Below, piece by piece: positions 49,632 to 58,119 of a stretch of 64,000 nucleotides of DNA. The translations under genes were made by a program, and so were the position numbers. Location: contig DASZNF010000066.1 of NCBI GenBank assembly GCA_035551355.1, positions 1 through 64,000 on the forward strand, in the 5' to 3' direction. This DNA comes from DATATV01 sp035551355 (GTDB lineage: Bacteria > Actinomycetota > Actinomycetes > Mycobacteriales > Pseudonocardiaceae). The notes beneath the pieces were generated by a model. That model saw only the letters and a program-made list of their open reading frames with translations. It did no database searches and was not told where the DNA came from. The number at the start of each line of letters is the position of its first letter. Position 1 is the first letter of the stretch.

Positions 49632-50402
49632 CTAAGAGTTTTGCTTCCATTCGATGGTGAAATCGGTGCCACCGGTCAGATCCGAGGTGGTGGCCAGCGT
49701 GTTGTTGTTGCGCACCAGGTTGATCCCGAGCGCACCGGAGTCGGCGACCGGCGCCCCGTTGATCTGCCCACCGGTGAACGCGACCGAGCCGAAGTCGGGC
49801 AGGTCGGCCAGCGTGGAGCCGGAGCCGGGGGTCTCGGCGACGATCTCGGCGCTGGAGTTGGCCGCCCCGGCCGCGCCGGTGTGCGAGGCGTCCTCGGTCC
49901 AGCCCTGGGTGGCGTCGGACAGGTAGAGCTCGTAGCCGGTGAGCGCGGAGAAGATCACCTTGGCGGTCAGCTGGTCGCCGGGCGCGATCGTGTCCGGATA
50001 GGCGGTGATCGAGTTGGTCGGGTAGATCTCCCACCACGCCGAGTAGCCGGCCACCCCGCCGGCGCACTTGGCCTGGGTGCCGTCCTGCTCCACCGCGGTG
50101 TCGCCCCAGCCGTCCAGGCCGACCCAGAACACCACCGTGCCGTCGCCGTGCGAGCAGTCCACGGCGGGCTGGGTCCAGCTGGCCTGCACGCTGGTGTAGC
50201 TGCCGGCCCGCACCGAGGTGTTCACCGCGTAGCCGACCCAGTTGGGACTGCTGGCACTGGCGGCGGCCCCAGTGGGCGTGTGGGGCGCGGCGAGCCGCGC
50301 GGGCAACGCGAAGGCCCCGGAGTTCGTCGCGGACGCCGCCGGACTGGCCGGAACGACGCCCAGCAGGGCCAGGGCAGCCGCGCTGCCCACGAGTCTGTGC
50401 AT
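49632..50402 (-). CDS. Secreted G1-type (glutamic) endopeptidase
   Basis: The 256-residue precursor has a signal peptide (MHRLVGSAAALALLGVVPAS, cleavage near PAASA at 21-25). The mature protein matches bacterial relatives of the eqolisin/scytalidoglutamic peptidases: SPNWVGYAV, ASWTQPAVDC, FWVGLDGWGDTAVEQDGT and SSAEIVAETPGSG. By family alignment from memory, Gln106 and Glu190 are candidate catalytic residues. The enzyme would act outside the cell, best at acid pH. GGGGAG is close to the ATG. The gene is convergent with sigA and is an insertion relative to M. tuberculosis. Confidence 0.85.
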   Translation of the reverse strand: MHRLVGSAAALALLGVVPASPAASATNSGAFALPARLAAPHTPTGAAASASSPNWVGYAVNTSVRAGSYTSVQASWTQPAVDCSHGDGTVVFWVGLDGWGDTAVEQDGTQAKCAGGVAGYSAWWEIYPTNSITAYPDTIAPGDQLTAKVIFSALTGYELYLSDATQGWTEDASHTGAAGAANSSAEIVAETPGSGSTLADLPDFGSVAFTGGQINGAPVADSGALGINLVRNNNTLATTSDLTGGTDFTIEWKQNS

Positions 50403-50848
50403 GTTCTCCCCAGCCGCGCGATACCGTCCCCCAGGACGAATGGGATGAGCGTTCTCCCGCCCGGGGTGGCGGTCAACATACGAAGGTCGGGTGTCGCCCG
50501 GCGGCGCGAGGCGGTCCCGGCCAACGGAATCAGGCCCCTGTTCACGCACAGCGAACACCCTCGACCTGGGCATAGACCCGGGCTTGTCCGTGACGCCGAT
50601 CACAGCGCGACCAGTGATATCGGACAAAACCCCGCGGAATGTTACCCAGAGCGCTGGTGTAAGCGCAGGTCGCTGCTGCATTCGGGTACATCATGACGTG
50701 ACCGGCATCCCAACGGCGCGGGAACACTTGCGCCCTCCCAGGCGTCTGCAAGAGTGGAGCCAACGAACACGCGGTGCAGTCCGGCCGCCGTGGACGTGGC
50801 CCGCAACAGGCACCGAGTCGCCGGTGCCGGGACGGAGGGAGATTCACC
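50403..50848. other. 446-base divergent region with ECF-type promoter
   Basis: It separates the G1 peptidase and the DUF7455 genes. No gene is supported. It holds the GGAAC-N17-CGTCT element listed separately. Nothing else was recognised. Confidence 0.5.
50721..50747 (+). promoter_or_regulatory. Candidate ECF-sigma promoter of the DUF7455 gene
   Basis: GGAAC at 50721-50725 and CGTCT at 50743-50747 are separated by 17 bases, the common ECF-type -35/-10 pattern. The leader to ATG 50849 would be about 95 bases. It is a two-element pattern match only. Confidence 0.45.
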
Positions 50849-51040
50849 ATGACAACCGCACTCGCCCGCCCCGAGTTGACCCTTGCCGACCGTTGCGACC
50901 GCTGCGGGGCAGCCGCCCGCGTGCGTGCCGTACTCCCGTCAGGAGGCGAATTGCTGTTCTGCGGCCACCACGCACGAGAGCACGAAGACCGTCTGAAGGA
51001 ACTCGCGGCGCAGCTGCAACGCGACGAAGCGCAGGACTGA
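50849..51040 (+). CDS. DUF7455-type small zinc-finger protein
   Basis: The 63-residue protein has a treble-clef-like motif CDRCGAAARVRAVL...LLFCGHHAREH, with Cys20/Cys23 and a distal Cys/His-His cluster as probable zinc ligands. It is found near sigA in many actinobacteria. A charged helix ends the chain. Function is unknown. GGAGGGAG lies seven bases before the ATG. A perfect terminator follows its stop. Confidence 0.88.
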   Translation: MTTALARPELTLADRCDRCGAAARVRAVLPSGGELLFCGHHAREHEDRLKELAAQLQRDEAQD

Positions 51041-51049
51041 AGCCACGGA

Positions 51050-51087
51050 GGCGAAGGGCGGGACCGCGGATGGTCCCGCCCTTCGCC
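51050..51087 (+). terminator. Terminator after DUF7455 gene
   Basis: Perfect 16-base arms GGCGAAGGGCGGGACC (51050-51065) and its complement (51072-51087) enclose GCGGAT. It starts nine bases after the stop. Confidence 0.93.
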
Positions 51088-51107
51088 CATCTGCGGGCAC
51101 GTTTCAA

Positions 51108-51135
51108 TAGGCAAATCCCGGTAGGCAGATTCCGG
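51108..51135. repeat. 14-base tandem repeat, two copies
   Basis: TAGGCAAATCCCGG at 51108 and TAGGCAGATTCCGG at 51122 differ at two positions. They lie about 40 bases beyond the ROK regulator's stop. Confidence 0.6.
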
Positions 51136-51173
51136 CCGGTTCGCACCCGGCGGTCCGGGGTGCGGGCCGGGAC

Positions 51174-52388
51174 TCAGTACGCGGCCAGCACCGGCTCGAA
51201 GGCCAGCTCGGCCGCGCCCAGCAGCCGGGCGTCGGTACGCAGCGCCGAGGTCACGATCGAGGTGCCGCCCAGCGCCCGGGACACCATGCTGCGGGTGCGC
51301 ACGGTGGCCGCCACCGAGTCCACCAGCGAGGCGGGCAGGGCGGTGAACAGGTCGCCCAGCACCACCAGCTGTGGGCACAACAGGTTGACCACGTTGCACA
51401 GCCCCACGGTCAGCCACTCGCCGAAATCGCCGAGCCGGGCCCGCACCTCGGCCGGCCGGTCGGCCAGGATCCGCAGCTCGGCCACCACCGCACCGCGCGG
51501 GGAGTCCTCCGGGATGCCCAGCGCCCGGCTCAGCGCCCGCTCCCCCACCTCGGTCTCCCAGCAGCCGGTGCAGCCGCAGTAGCAGGGCCGCCCGTGCGGG
51601 TTGACCACCATGTGCCCGATCTCGCCGACATAGCCCGCGGTGCCGCGCATCGAGCTGCCGCTGGAGATGACCCCGCCGCCAACGCCGACGTCGGCGGTGA
51701 TGTACACCGCGTCGGTGGCGCCCCGGGCCGAGCCGCGCAGGTGCTCGGCCAGCGCGCCCAGTTCGGCGTCGTTGCCCAGGTGCACCGGCGTGGCCTGGGC
51801 CTTCGCGCCCCAGGCCACGCTGTCCCGGTTGCGCCACGTGCGGCTCAGCCACTCGCCGAGCGGCACGTCCGACCAGTGCAGGTTGGGCGCCTCGTGCACC
51901 AGCCCGTCCGAGCGGCGCACCACGCCGGGCACGGACACCCCGACCGCGGCCACCATCACGTCCAGCTCGCTGATCAGCAGCTCGGCGTTGTCCACGATCT
52001 TGGTGAACACCTCGCGCGGCGCCCGGGTCTCCGGCCGCAGGCTCCAGCTGCACCGGGCCAGGATCTGCCCGCCGATGCCCACCATGGCCATGGCCACCTG
52101 CTCCACCCTGATGTCCACCGCGAGCACCACGGCGGCATGCGGCTGGGGCAGCACCAGCAGGGATGGCCGGCCCGCGCCGCTGCGCATGGCCGGGACCTTC
52201 TCCTCCACCACCCCGTCACCGGCCAGGCCGTCGACCAGGGCCTTGATGGTGGAGCGGTTGAGCCCCAGCTCGGCGGCCAGGTCCGCGCGGGTACACGGAC
52301 CGGCCACATGCAGCCGGCGCAGCAGGGCGGCCCGGTTGTGCCTGCGCACCTCGTCCGGACGGGTGCCCGAGGTGGGACTGGTGGTCAA
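51174..52388 (-). CDS. ROK-family transcriptional regulator (XylR/NagC-like)
   Basis: The 404-residue repressor has an N-terminal winged helix (RRHNRAALLRRLHVAG then LAAELGLNRSTIKALVDGL) and a ROK sugar-sensing domain with the VYITADVGVGGGVI region and the zinc motif GHMVVNPHGRPCYCGCTGCWE. Sugars or sugar phosphates release such repressors. It is the last gene of the sugar ABC operon, 42 bases after the permease. Palindromes at 55927-55971 upstream of the operon are its likely operators. Confidence 0.93.
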   Translation of the reverse strand: MTTSPTSGTRPDEVRRHNRAALLRRLHVAGPCTRADLAAELGLNRSTIKALVDGLAGDGVVEEKVPAMRSGAGRPSLLVLPQPHAAVVLAVDIRVEQVAMAMVGIGGQILARCSWSLRPETRAPREVFTKIVDNAELLISELDVMVAAVGVSVPGVVRRSDGLVHEAPNLHWSDVPLGEWLSRTWRNRDSVAWGAKAQATPVHLGNDAELGALAEHLRGSARGATDAVYITADVGVGGGVISSGSSMRGTAGYVGEIGHMVVNPHGRPCYCGCTGCWETEVGERALSRALGIPEDSPRGAVVAELRILADRPAEVRARLGDFGEWLTVGLCNVVNLLCPQLVVLGDLFTALPASLVDSVAATVRTRSMVSRALGGTSIVTSALRTDARLLGAAELAFEPVLAAY

Positions 52389-52430
52389 CGGGCCGTCCCT
52401 GCTGCCGTAGGTGGGGTCAACGAGCCGTCC

Positions 52431-53867
52431 TCACCGGGACAGCGCTCGCCGCCGGGACAGCGCGTCCACCGTAGCCGCGGCCAGCAGCACCAGCCCGGTG
52501 ATGACGTTCACGGCCGCGGCCTGGAAACCCAGCAGGTTCAGCCCGTTCTCCACGGCGGCCAGCACCAGGCCGCCGAGCACCGCGTCACGCACCCGGCCCC
52601 GGCCGCCGAACAGCGAGGTGCCACCGATCACCGCCGCGCCGACCGCGAACAGCAGCACGGTGCCGTTACCGGCGTTGCCGTCCACCGAGGCGATCTTGGA
52701 GGTGTAGACGATGGACCCGACCGCGGCCACCGAGGAACAGATCACGAACACGCTCATCCGGATCTTGGGCACGTTGACGCCGGCGCGCCGCGCGGCCTCC
52801 CGGTTGCCGCCGACCGCGTACACGTGCCGGCCGTAGCGGGTGCGGTCCAGCACGTAGGTGCCCAGCACCAGCAGCACCAGCACGATCGGCACCACGTAGG
52901 GCACGCCGTGGATGTCGGCGAACGCCGGGTTGGGCGAGCGGTTGAGGGTCAGCAGGTAGGTGGCGATGGCGCCCAGCACCAGCACCGCGCCGACCTTGAT
53001 GCCGATCATCACGGTGGGCGAGGCGACCAGGCCCTTGCGCAGCCGGGCGAAGTGCCGGAACAGCATGACCAGCGCGTAACCGCCCGCGGCGATCACGAAC
53101 AGGATCCAGCTGCCCACCGTGGACAGGTTGCCGTTGGCCACGTTGAACAGCACCTGGCTCTGCCGGATGGAGATGTTGCCGCCCTGGCCGACCAGCTGCA
53201 GCACAACGCCGTACCAGGCGATGAACAGCGCCAGGGTGACCACGAACGAGGGGATGCCGACCTTGGCCACCAGGTAGCCGGTCAGGCTGCCGATGCCCGC
53301 ACCGACGCACACCGCCAGCAGTATTTCCAGAAACGCGTTGGTGGGCACGCCGAGCAGCATCAGCACGACACCGAGGCCGGACATCGCCGCGCCGGCCCAG
53401 ATGCGCATGAACGCCGACAGGATCGTGGCCACGATCAGCGCGATCACGAAGGCGTAGAACACCGCCGAGCCCATGCCGCCGAGCAGGTTGCCGTGGCTCT
53501 GGAAGTGCAGGGCCAGCACCGAGGCGGTGACGCCGGAGGCGGTGCCCGCGGACAGGTCGATCTCGCCCAGCAGCAGCACGAACACCAGGCCCATGGCGAT
53601 GATCGCCTCGCCCGCGCCCTGCTCCAGCAGGTTGGCCAGGTTGTTCACGGTGAGGAACGAGCTGGACAGCCCGGTGAACAGCGCGACCAGCACCACCAGC
53701 CCCAGCAGCGCGGGCAGCGCGCCCAGCTCACCGCCGCGGACCCGGCTGAAGTAGTCGCGTACCGCCTCGCCCGCGGAGCGGGAGGTGGTGTCGATACCGA
53801 AGTCGGTGACCATTTGGTCCCGGTCGGTCTTGGCCGCCTTGGGGGCGGTCGGAGTCGTGTTAGTCAT
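52431..53867 (-). CDS. Sugar ABC transporter permease (XylH-like)
   Basis: The 478-residue permease belongs to the ribose/xylose BPD_transp_2 family with about 12 hydrophobic helices, including LGALPALLGLVVLVALFTGL and FVIALIVATILSAF. The conserved cytoplasmic loop GGNREAARRAGVNV that touches the ATPase is present near 355-370. The central part, with HFARLRKGLVASPTVM, is longer than in RbsC, as in XylH. It works with the ATPase gene 14 bases upstream and the lipoprotein receptor. Pentose specificity is inference. Confidence 0.92.
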   Translation of the reverse strand: MTNTTPTAPKAAKTDRDQMVTDFGIDTTSRSAGEAVRDYFSRVRGGELGALPALLGLVVLVALFTGLSSSFLTVNNLANLLEQGAGEAIIAMGLVFVLLLGEIDLSAGTASGVTASVLALHFQSHGNLLGGMGSAVFYAFVIALIVATILSAFMRIWAGAAMSGLGVVLMLLGVPTNAFLEILLAVCVGAGIGSLTGYLVAKVGIPSFVVTLALFIAWYGVVLQLVGQGGNISIRQSQVLFNVANGNLSTVGSWILFVIAAGGYALVMLFRHFARLRKGLVASPTVMIGIKVGAVLVLGAIATYLLTLNRSPNPAFADIHGVPYVVPIVLVLLVLGTYVLDRTRYGRHVYAVGGNREAARRAGVNVPKIRMSVFVICSSVAAVGSIVYTSKIASVDGNAGNGTVLLFAVGAAVIGGTSLFGGRGRVRDAVLGGLVLAAVENGLNLLGFQAAAVNVITGLVLLAAATVDALSRRRALSR

Positions 53868-53881
53868 TTCCCGTCAATCCC

Positions 53882-54673
53882 CTACTGAGAGACCGTCTCG
53901 GGGGCCACGTCCGCATCGGGACGGGCCAGGCCGAGGTCACCCGAACGGCCTGCGGTGATCAGTTCGACCACCTGGCTGTGCGTGACGTCCTTGGTGGGCA
54001 GCTCGGCGGCCATCCGGCCGAGGTAGAGCGTGGCGATCCGATCGGCCACCTCGAAGACGTCGTTCATGTTGTGGCTGATCAGCACCACGCCGAGACCCTG
54101 CTCGGCCAGCCTGCGGACCAGGTCGAGCACCTGGCGGGTCTGGGCGACGCCCAGCGCCGCGGTCGGCTCGTCCAGCAGCACGACCCTGCTGTTCCACAGC
54201 ACCGCCTTGGCGATGGCCACGGTCTGCCGCTGCCCACCGGACAGCGAGGCGACGGGGGTGCGCACGGACTTCACGGTGCGCACGGACAGCGAGGTCAGGG
54301 TCTTGCGGGCGGCCAGCTCCATGCCGGCCTCGTCCAGCAGCGCGGCCGGGCCGCGCTCCCGGCCCAGGAACATGTTCTGCACGATGTCGAGGTTGTCGGC
54401 CAGCGCGAGGTCCTGGTAGACGACCTCGATGCCCAGATCGGCGGCGTCCTTCGGGCTGTGCACCTTCACCGGCTTGCCCTCGAACAGGACCTCGCCGGAG
54501 TCCATCGGGTAGATCCCCGCGACGCACTTGACCAAAGTGGACTTGCCCGCGCCGTTGTCGCCGACCAGCGCAGTGACCTCACCGGCACGCACGGTGAAGT
54601 CCACGTCGTGCAGGACGTGGACTGGCCCGAAGCTTTTGTTGATGCCCCGCAGGGCCAGAATCGGCTCGTTCAC
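53882..54673 (-). CDS. Sugar ABC transporter ATPase
   Basis: The 263-residue ATPase has a single nucleotide-binding domain: Walker A GDNGAGKST at 38-46, Q-loop VVYQD near 85-89, signature LSGGQRQ at 144-150, Walker B VVLLDEP at 164-170, and the switch His in VVLISHN. E. coli XylG and RbsA have two such domains in one chain; this single-domain form is usual in actinobacteria and would work as a dimer. It lies 92 bases after the receptor gene, across a strong hairpin. Confidence 0.94.
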   Translation of the reverse strand: MNEPILALRGINKSFGPVHVLHDVDFTVRAGEVTALVGDNGAGKSTLVKCVAGIYPMDSGEVLFEGKPVKVHSPKDAADLGIEVVYQDLALADNLDIVQNMFLGRERGPAALLDEAGMELAARKTLTSLSVRTVKSVRTPVASLSGGQRQTVAIAKAVLWNSRVVLLDEPTAALGVAQTRQVLDLVRRLAEQGLGVVLISHNMNDVFEVADRIATLYLGRMAAELPTKDVTHSQVVELITAGRSGDLGLARPDADVAPETVSQ

Positions 54674-54708
54674 TCAGGTTCTCCTTGCCGAGAAAGCCGA
54701 GATGGGGG

Positions 54709-54753
54709 TCGCGGCGGGGCACGGGCACGGGTTTCGCGTGCCCCGCCGCGACT
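54709..54753 (-). terminator. Intra-operon hairpin between receptor and ATPase genes
   Basis: Perfect 16-base arms GTCGCGGCGGGGCACG (54709-54724) and its complement (54738-54753) with a 13-base loop lie 12 bases after the receptor stop. No T-run follows. Such hairpins usually protect the upstream message and reduce read-through, giving more receptor than transporter. Confidence 0.85.
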
Positions 54754-54765
54754 GTCTGGGTTCGG

Positions 54766-55884
54766 TCAGGAGATGCCGAGCTGCGTGCAGGCTGCGGCCG
54801 CGGCGCCGCCGCAGATGTCGCTGGCCTTCACGTATCCCTGCGTGACCACTTCTTTGACATTCTGCTTGGTGATCAGCACCGGGGTGAGCAGGACGGACGC
54901 GATGGTGCGCTTGCCCTGCGGGTCGGTGCTGGTCTGGCTGGCGATCTTGTTCGCGCTCGCGGTGTCACCCTTGACCAACGCGGCAGCCAGTTGGGCGGCC
55001 GAGGAGGCCTCCTGCTCGATCGGCTTGAAGACGGTCGAGTACTGCAGGCCTTCCAGGATGTCCTGCAGGCCGGCCGCGGTGGCGTCCTGCCCGGTCACCG
55101 GAACCTTGCCGGCCAGGCCGTCCTTCTGCAGCACGGTGATGATCGCGCCGGCAAGGCCGTCGTTGGCGGCCAGCACACCGTCGATCTTGCCGCCGTTGGC
55201 GGTGAGCAGCTGCTCGAAGACGGTGCCACCGGTCTGGTTGTCCCAGCCGTCGATGGCCCGGCTGTTGACCAGCTTCAGGGTGCCGTTGGTGTACAGCGGC
55301 CCGACGACCTGCTCCTGGCCCTGGTGGAACAGGGTGGCGTTGTTGTCGGTGGGCGCGCCCTCGATCTCGATGACCTGTGCGCCCGGCTTGCTCTTGAGCG
55401 CGTCGGACATGGCCTGCCCCTGCAGGTTGCCGACCTTCACGTTGTCGAAGCTGACGTAGTACTTGGCGCTGCCGCCGAGGTTGAGCCGGTCGTAGTCGAT
55501 GACCGGGACGCCCTGCTGGGCGGCCTTCTGCTCGACCGCGGCGCCGGACGAGCCGTCCGGGGCGCCGATGATCAGGGCCTTGACGCCCTGGGACAGCATG
55601 CTGTCCGCGATCTGGGAGAACTTCTGGTCGTCGCCCTGGGCGTTCTCGATGATCGGGCTGAGACCTTCAGCCGTGAGCGCCTTCTGGAGCATGGGCTGGT
55701 CGAACTCTTCCCATCTGGCCGAGGTGGCGGTCTCCGGAAGGATCACACCGACCTTCGGGCCGCTCCCGCTCGCACCGGCGGTGGACCCGCCGCTGCTCCC
55801 GGAGCTGCTGTTCGCGCCGCACGCCGTGAGGGCCATGACCAGGCCGGTACCCACGGCGAGCGCGGCGACAATGTTCTTCCGCAT
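54766..55884 (-). CDS. Sugar-binding lipoprotein of ABC transporter (XylF-like)
   Basis: The 372-residue receptor has a lipoprotein signal with lipobox LTAC near residues 17-20 followed by a Ser/Gly linker, so it is anchored outside the membrane. The periplasmic-binding-protein type I domain shows VGVILPETATSARWEEFDQP, ALIIGAPDGSSGAAVEQKA, GVPVIDYDRLNLG, and DGVLAANDGLAGAIITVL, typical of xylose/ribose receptors. A Cys pair lies near the C-terminus (ICGG and ACTQ). ATG 55884 with AAGGGG is preferred to the GTG six codons upstream. It is first in the operon. Confidence 0.94.
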   Translation of the reverse strand: MRKNIVAALAVGTGLVMALTACGANSSSGSSGGSTAGASGSGPKVGVILPETATSARWEEFDQPMLQKALTAEGLSPIIENAQGDDQKFSQIADSMLSQGVKALIIGAPDGSSGAAVEQKAAQQGVPVIDYDRLNLGGSAKYYVSFDNVKVGNLQGQAMSDALKSKPGAQVIEIEGAPTDNNATLFHQGQEQVVGPLYTNGTLKLVNSRAIDGWDNQTGGTVFEQLLTANGGKIDGVLAANDGLAGAIITVLQKDGLAGKVPVTGQDATAAGLQDILEGLQYSTVFKPIEQEASSAAQLAAALVKGDTASANKIASQTSTDPQGKRTIASVLLTPVLITKQNVKEVVTQGYVKASDICGGAAAAACTQLGIS

Positions 55885-56245
55885 TCGCGACCCCTTCGTC
55901 ACTGCAGTTGATCGTCTTGCTCAGTCCATATGTTGTGCGCGGCAACATATGAATGTTGTGGCCGACAACATATGGCACGAATCGGGGTGACGGTAGCCAT
56001 ACCGAATCGATTCAGACGTTTAACTTCGACACAATTCGGCAACGGAGGGTTGATCAGAACGTCAACTGAGGGAAATCCCTGGCATGCTGTGCCGCCCCGG
56101 TTACCGGCCGTGATGATCGTCTGCTACCAGAGGTAGCTGAGCGGCCGCTGGAAACCAGCCGTACGAAGCCTGCGAACCGCCTTCGCGACCAACCTCGAAA
56201 ATTCCCGGAACCGGGTGAAACGGACCTATCGAACAGCGGTTGCGG
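55885..56245. other. 361-base region upstream of the sugar ABC operon
   Basis: The half nearest the receptor gene carries the operators listed separately and an AT-rich patch. The rest, toward the helicase stop, holds no gene and no clear terminator. Confidence 0.5.
55927..55971. promoter_or_regulatory. Paired operators of the sugar ABC operon
   Basis: CATATGTTG-N7-CAACATATG (55927-55951) and ATGTTGT-N5-ACAACAT (55953-55971) are perfect inverted repeats sharing the half-site ATGTTG. They lie 43-87 bases upstream of the receptor start. The ROK repressor at the end of the operon is the natural candidate to bind them. Confidence 0.75.
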
Positions 56246-57973
56246 CTACCAGGAACGCAGTGTGGCGATGCGCTCTTCCAGCTGCTCCACCGAGGCCATC
56301 GCGGTCGGCGGCCCACCGCACGTCCGGCGCAGCTCGCCGTGGATCGTGCCGTGCGGTTTGCCGGTCCGGTGGTGATACACCCCGACCAGCGTGTTCAGCT
56401 CCCGGCGCAACTCGGCCAGCCGAGCGGCCACCGACTGCGAGCGGGCCCGGTCCGGCTGCTCCGGCGCGTCGGACTTGCGGGGGGAGTCGGACAGCTGCGT
56501 CTCCTGCCGCTTGCGCAGCAGCGCGCGCACCTGCTCGGGCTCCAGCAACCCGGGCAGCCCCAGGTACTCCTGCTCCTCGTGGGTGCCGGCCAGGGCCGCG
56601 GTGCCGAACGAGGAGCCGTCGTAGATCACCTGGTCCAGTTCGGCCGAGGCGCCCAGCGAGGTGAAGCCGGTCTCCTCCTCGCCCAGCTCGTCCTTGGTCC
56701 GGTTGGCGTCCAGCAGCAGCTCGTCGTCCCAGCCGTCGGACTCCCGGTGCGGCTTGCCCAGCACGTGATCGCGCTCGGCCTCCATCTCGCTGGCCAGCTC
56801 CAGCAGCACCGGCACGCTGGGCAGGAACACGCTGGCCGTCTCCCCCGGCTGCCGCGCCCGCACGAACCGGCCGATGGCCTGGGCGAAGTACAACGGGGTG
56901 GACGCGCTGGTGGCGTACACGCCGACGGCCAGCCGGGGCACGTCCACACCCTCACTGACCATCCGCACCGCGACCAGCCAGCGCTGGGTGGTCGCGCCGA
57001 ACTCGGCGATCCGCCCGGTGGCCTTCGGGTCGTCGGACAGCACCAGCGCCGGTTCCTGCCCGGACACCTCGGTGAGGATCTTGGCGTATGCCTTCGCCGA
57101 CTCGTGGTCGGAGGCGATCACCAGACCGCCCGCGTCCGGCATGCCCGCGCGCACCTGGGTCAGCCGGGTGTCGGCGGCATGCAGCACCGAGGGAATCCAC
57201 TCCCCCGCCGGGTCCAGCGCGGTGCGCCAGGCCCGCGCGGTGTGCTCCTGGGTCAGCGGCTCGCCCAGCCGCGCGGTGAACTCCTCGCCCGCGCTGGTCC
57301 GCCAGCTCGCCTCACCCGAGTAGGCCAGGAAGATCACCGGCCGGACCACGCCGTCGCGCAGCGCGTCGGCGTAGCCGTAGGAGTGGTCGGCCCGGCTGCG
57401 CTGGAACCCGGCCGGGTCCGGCTCGTAGTTGACGAACGGGATCGGCGAGTCGTCGCTGCGGAACGGGGTCCCGGTCAGCGCCAGCCGCCGCACCGCCGGG
57501 GTGAACGACTCCCGGATCGCGTCGCCCCAGGACTTGGCGTCGCCGCCGTGGTGGATCTCGTCCAGGATGACCAGGGTCTTGCGGTTCTCGGTGCGCACCC
57601 GGTGCAGCGTCGGATGCGCCGCGACCTGAGCGTAGGTGACCGCGACCCCGTGATAGTCCGAGGCGGTCTGGCCTGCGCCGTTGCGGAAGTTGGAGTCGAT
57701 GGCCAGCCCGATCGCCCGCGCCGCGGCCGCCCACTGGTGCTTGAGGTGCTCGGTGGGGGTGACGATAGTGATCAACTCGATGGTGCGATCGGCCATCAGC
57801 TCGGCCGCCACCCGCAGGCCGAAGGTGGTTTTACCGGCTCCCGGGGTGGCCACCGCCAGGAAGTCCTTGGGCTTGGTGGTCAGGTACCGGGTGAGCGCGC
57901 GGCGCTGCCAGTCACGCAGCGGCCGCTGCAACGCGGGCGGGCCGGACAGAATCAGGGAGTCGGGCTGCGCCAC
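56246..57973 (-). CDS. DEAD/DEAH-box superfamily 2 helicase
   Basis: The 575-residue protein is an SF2 ATPase: Walker A TPGAGKTT at 43-50, motif II LDEIHHGGD near 137-145, motif III ALTGTPFRSD near 162-171, a C-terminal RecA domain with motif V EGVDVPRLAVG and motif VI QAIGRFVRARQ. The C-terminal 150 residues are charged and helical and may bind a partner. It resembles XPB/UvrB-like restriction-type helicases conserved in actinobacteria, but no nuclease or methylase gene is adjacent. ATG start. Confidence 0.9.
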   Translation of the reverse strand: MAQPDSLILSGPPALQRPLRDWQRRALTRYLTTKPKDFLAVATPGAGKTTFGLRVAAELMADRTIELITIVTPTEHLKHQWAAAARAIGLAIDSNFRNGAGQTASDYHGVAVTYAQVAAHPTLHRVRTENRKTLVILDEIHHGGDAKSWGDAIRESFTPAVRRLALTGTPFRSDDSPIPFVNYEPDPAGFQRSRADHSYGYADALRDGVVRPVIFLAYSGEASWRTSAGEEFTARLGEPLTQEHTARAWRTALDPAGEWIPSVLHAADTRLTQVRAGMPDAGGLVIASDHESAKAYAKILTEVSGQEPALVLSDDPKATGRIAEFGATTQRWLVAVRMVSEGVDVPRLAVGVYATSASTPLYFAQAIGRFVRARQPGETASVFLPSVPVLLELASEMEAERDHVLGKPHRESDGWDDELLLDANRTKDELGEEETGFTSLGASAELDQVIYDGSSFGTAALAGTHEEQEYLGLPGLLEPEQVRALLRKRQETQLSDSPRKSDAPEQPDRARSQSVAARLAELRRELNTLVGVYHHRTGKPHGTIHGELRRTCGGPPTAMASVEQLEERIATLRSW

Positions 57974-58119
57974 GGACTCCCCCCTTCACAACTCGACGAT
58001 CAACTACCGGTCCAGCGGCGACAAGTTTACCGGGCGCCCGGGATCCGTCGAAGGTGCGACGCGACACTCCTACCCGAAGTGAGCCAAATGGGCGGTCATG
58101 CACCATCCTGGACAGTGCG

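Noticed and set aside
50722..53888. Long plus-strand open frame opposite the ROK and permease genes
   Set aside because: His/Gln/Arg/Asp-rich composition and full overlap with two recognised genes mark it as a shadow frame.
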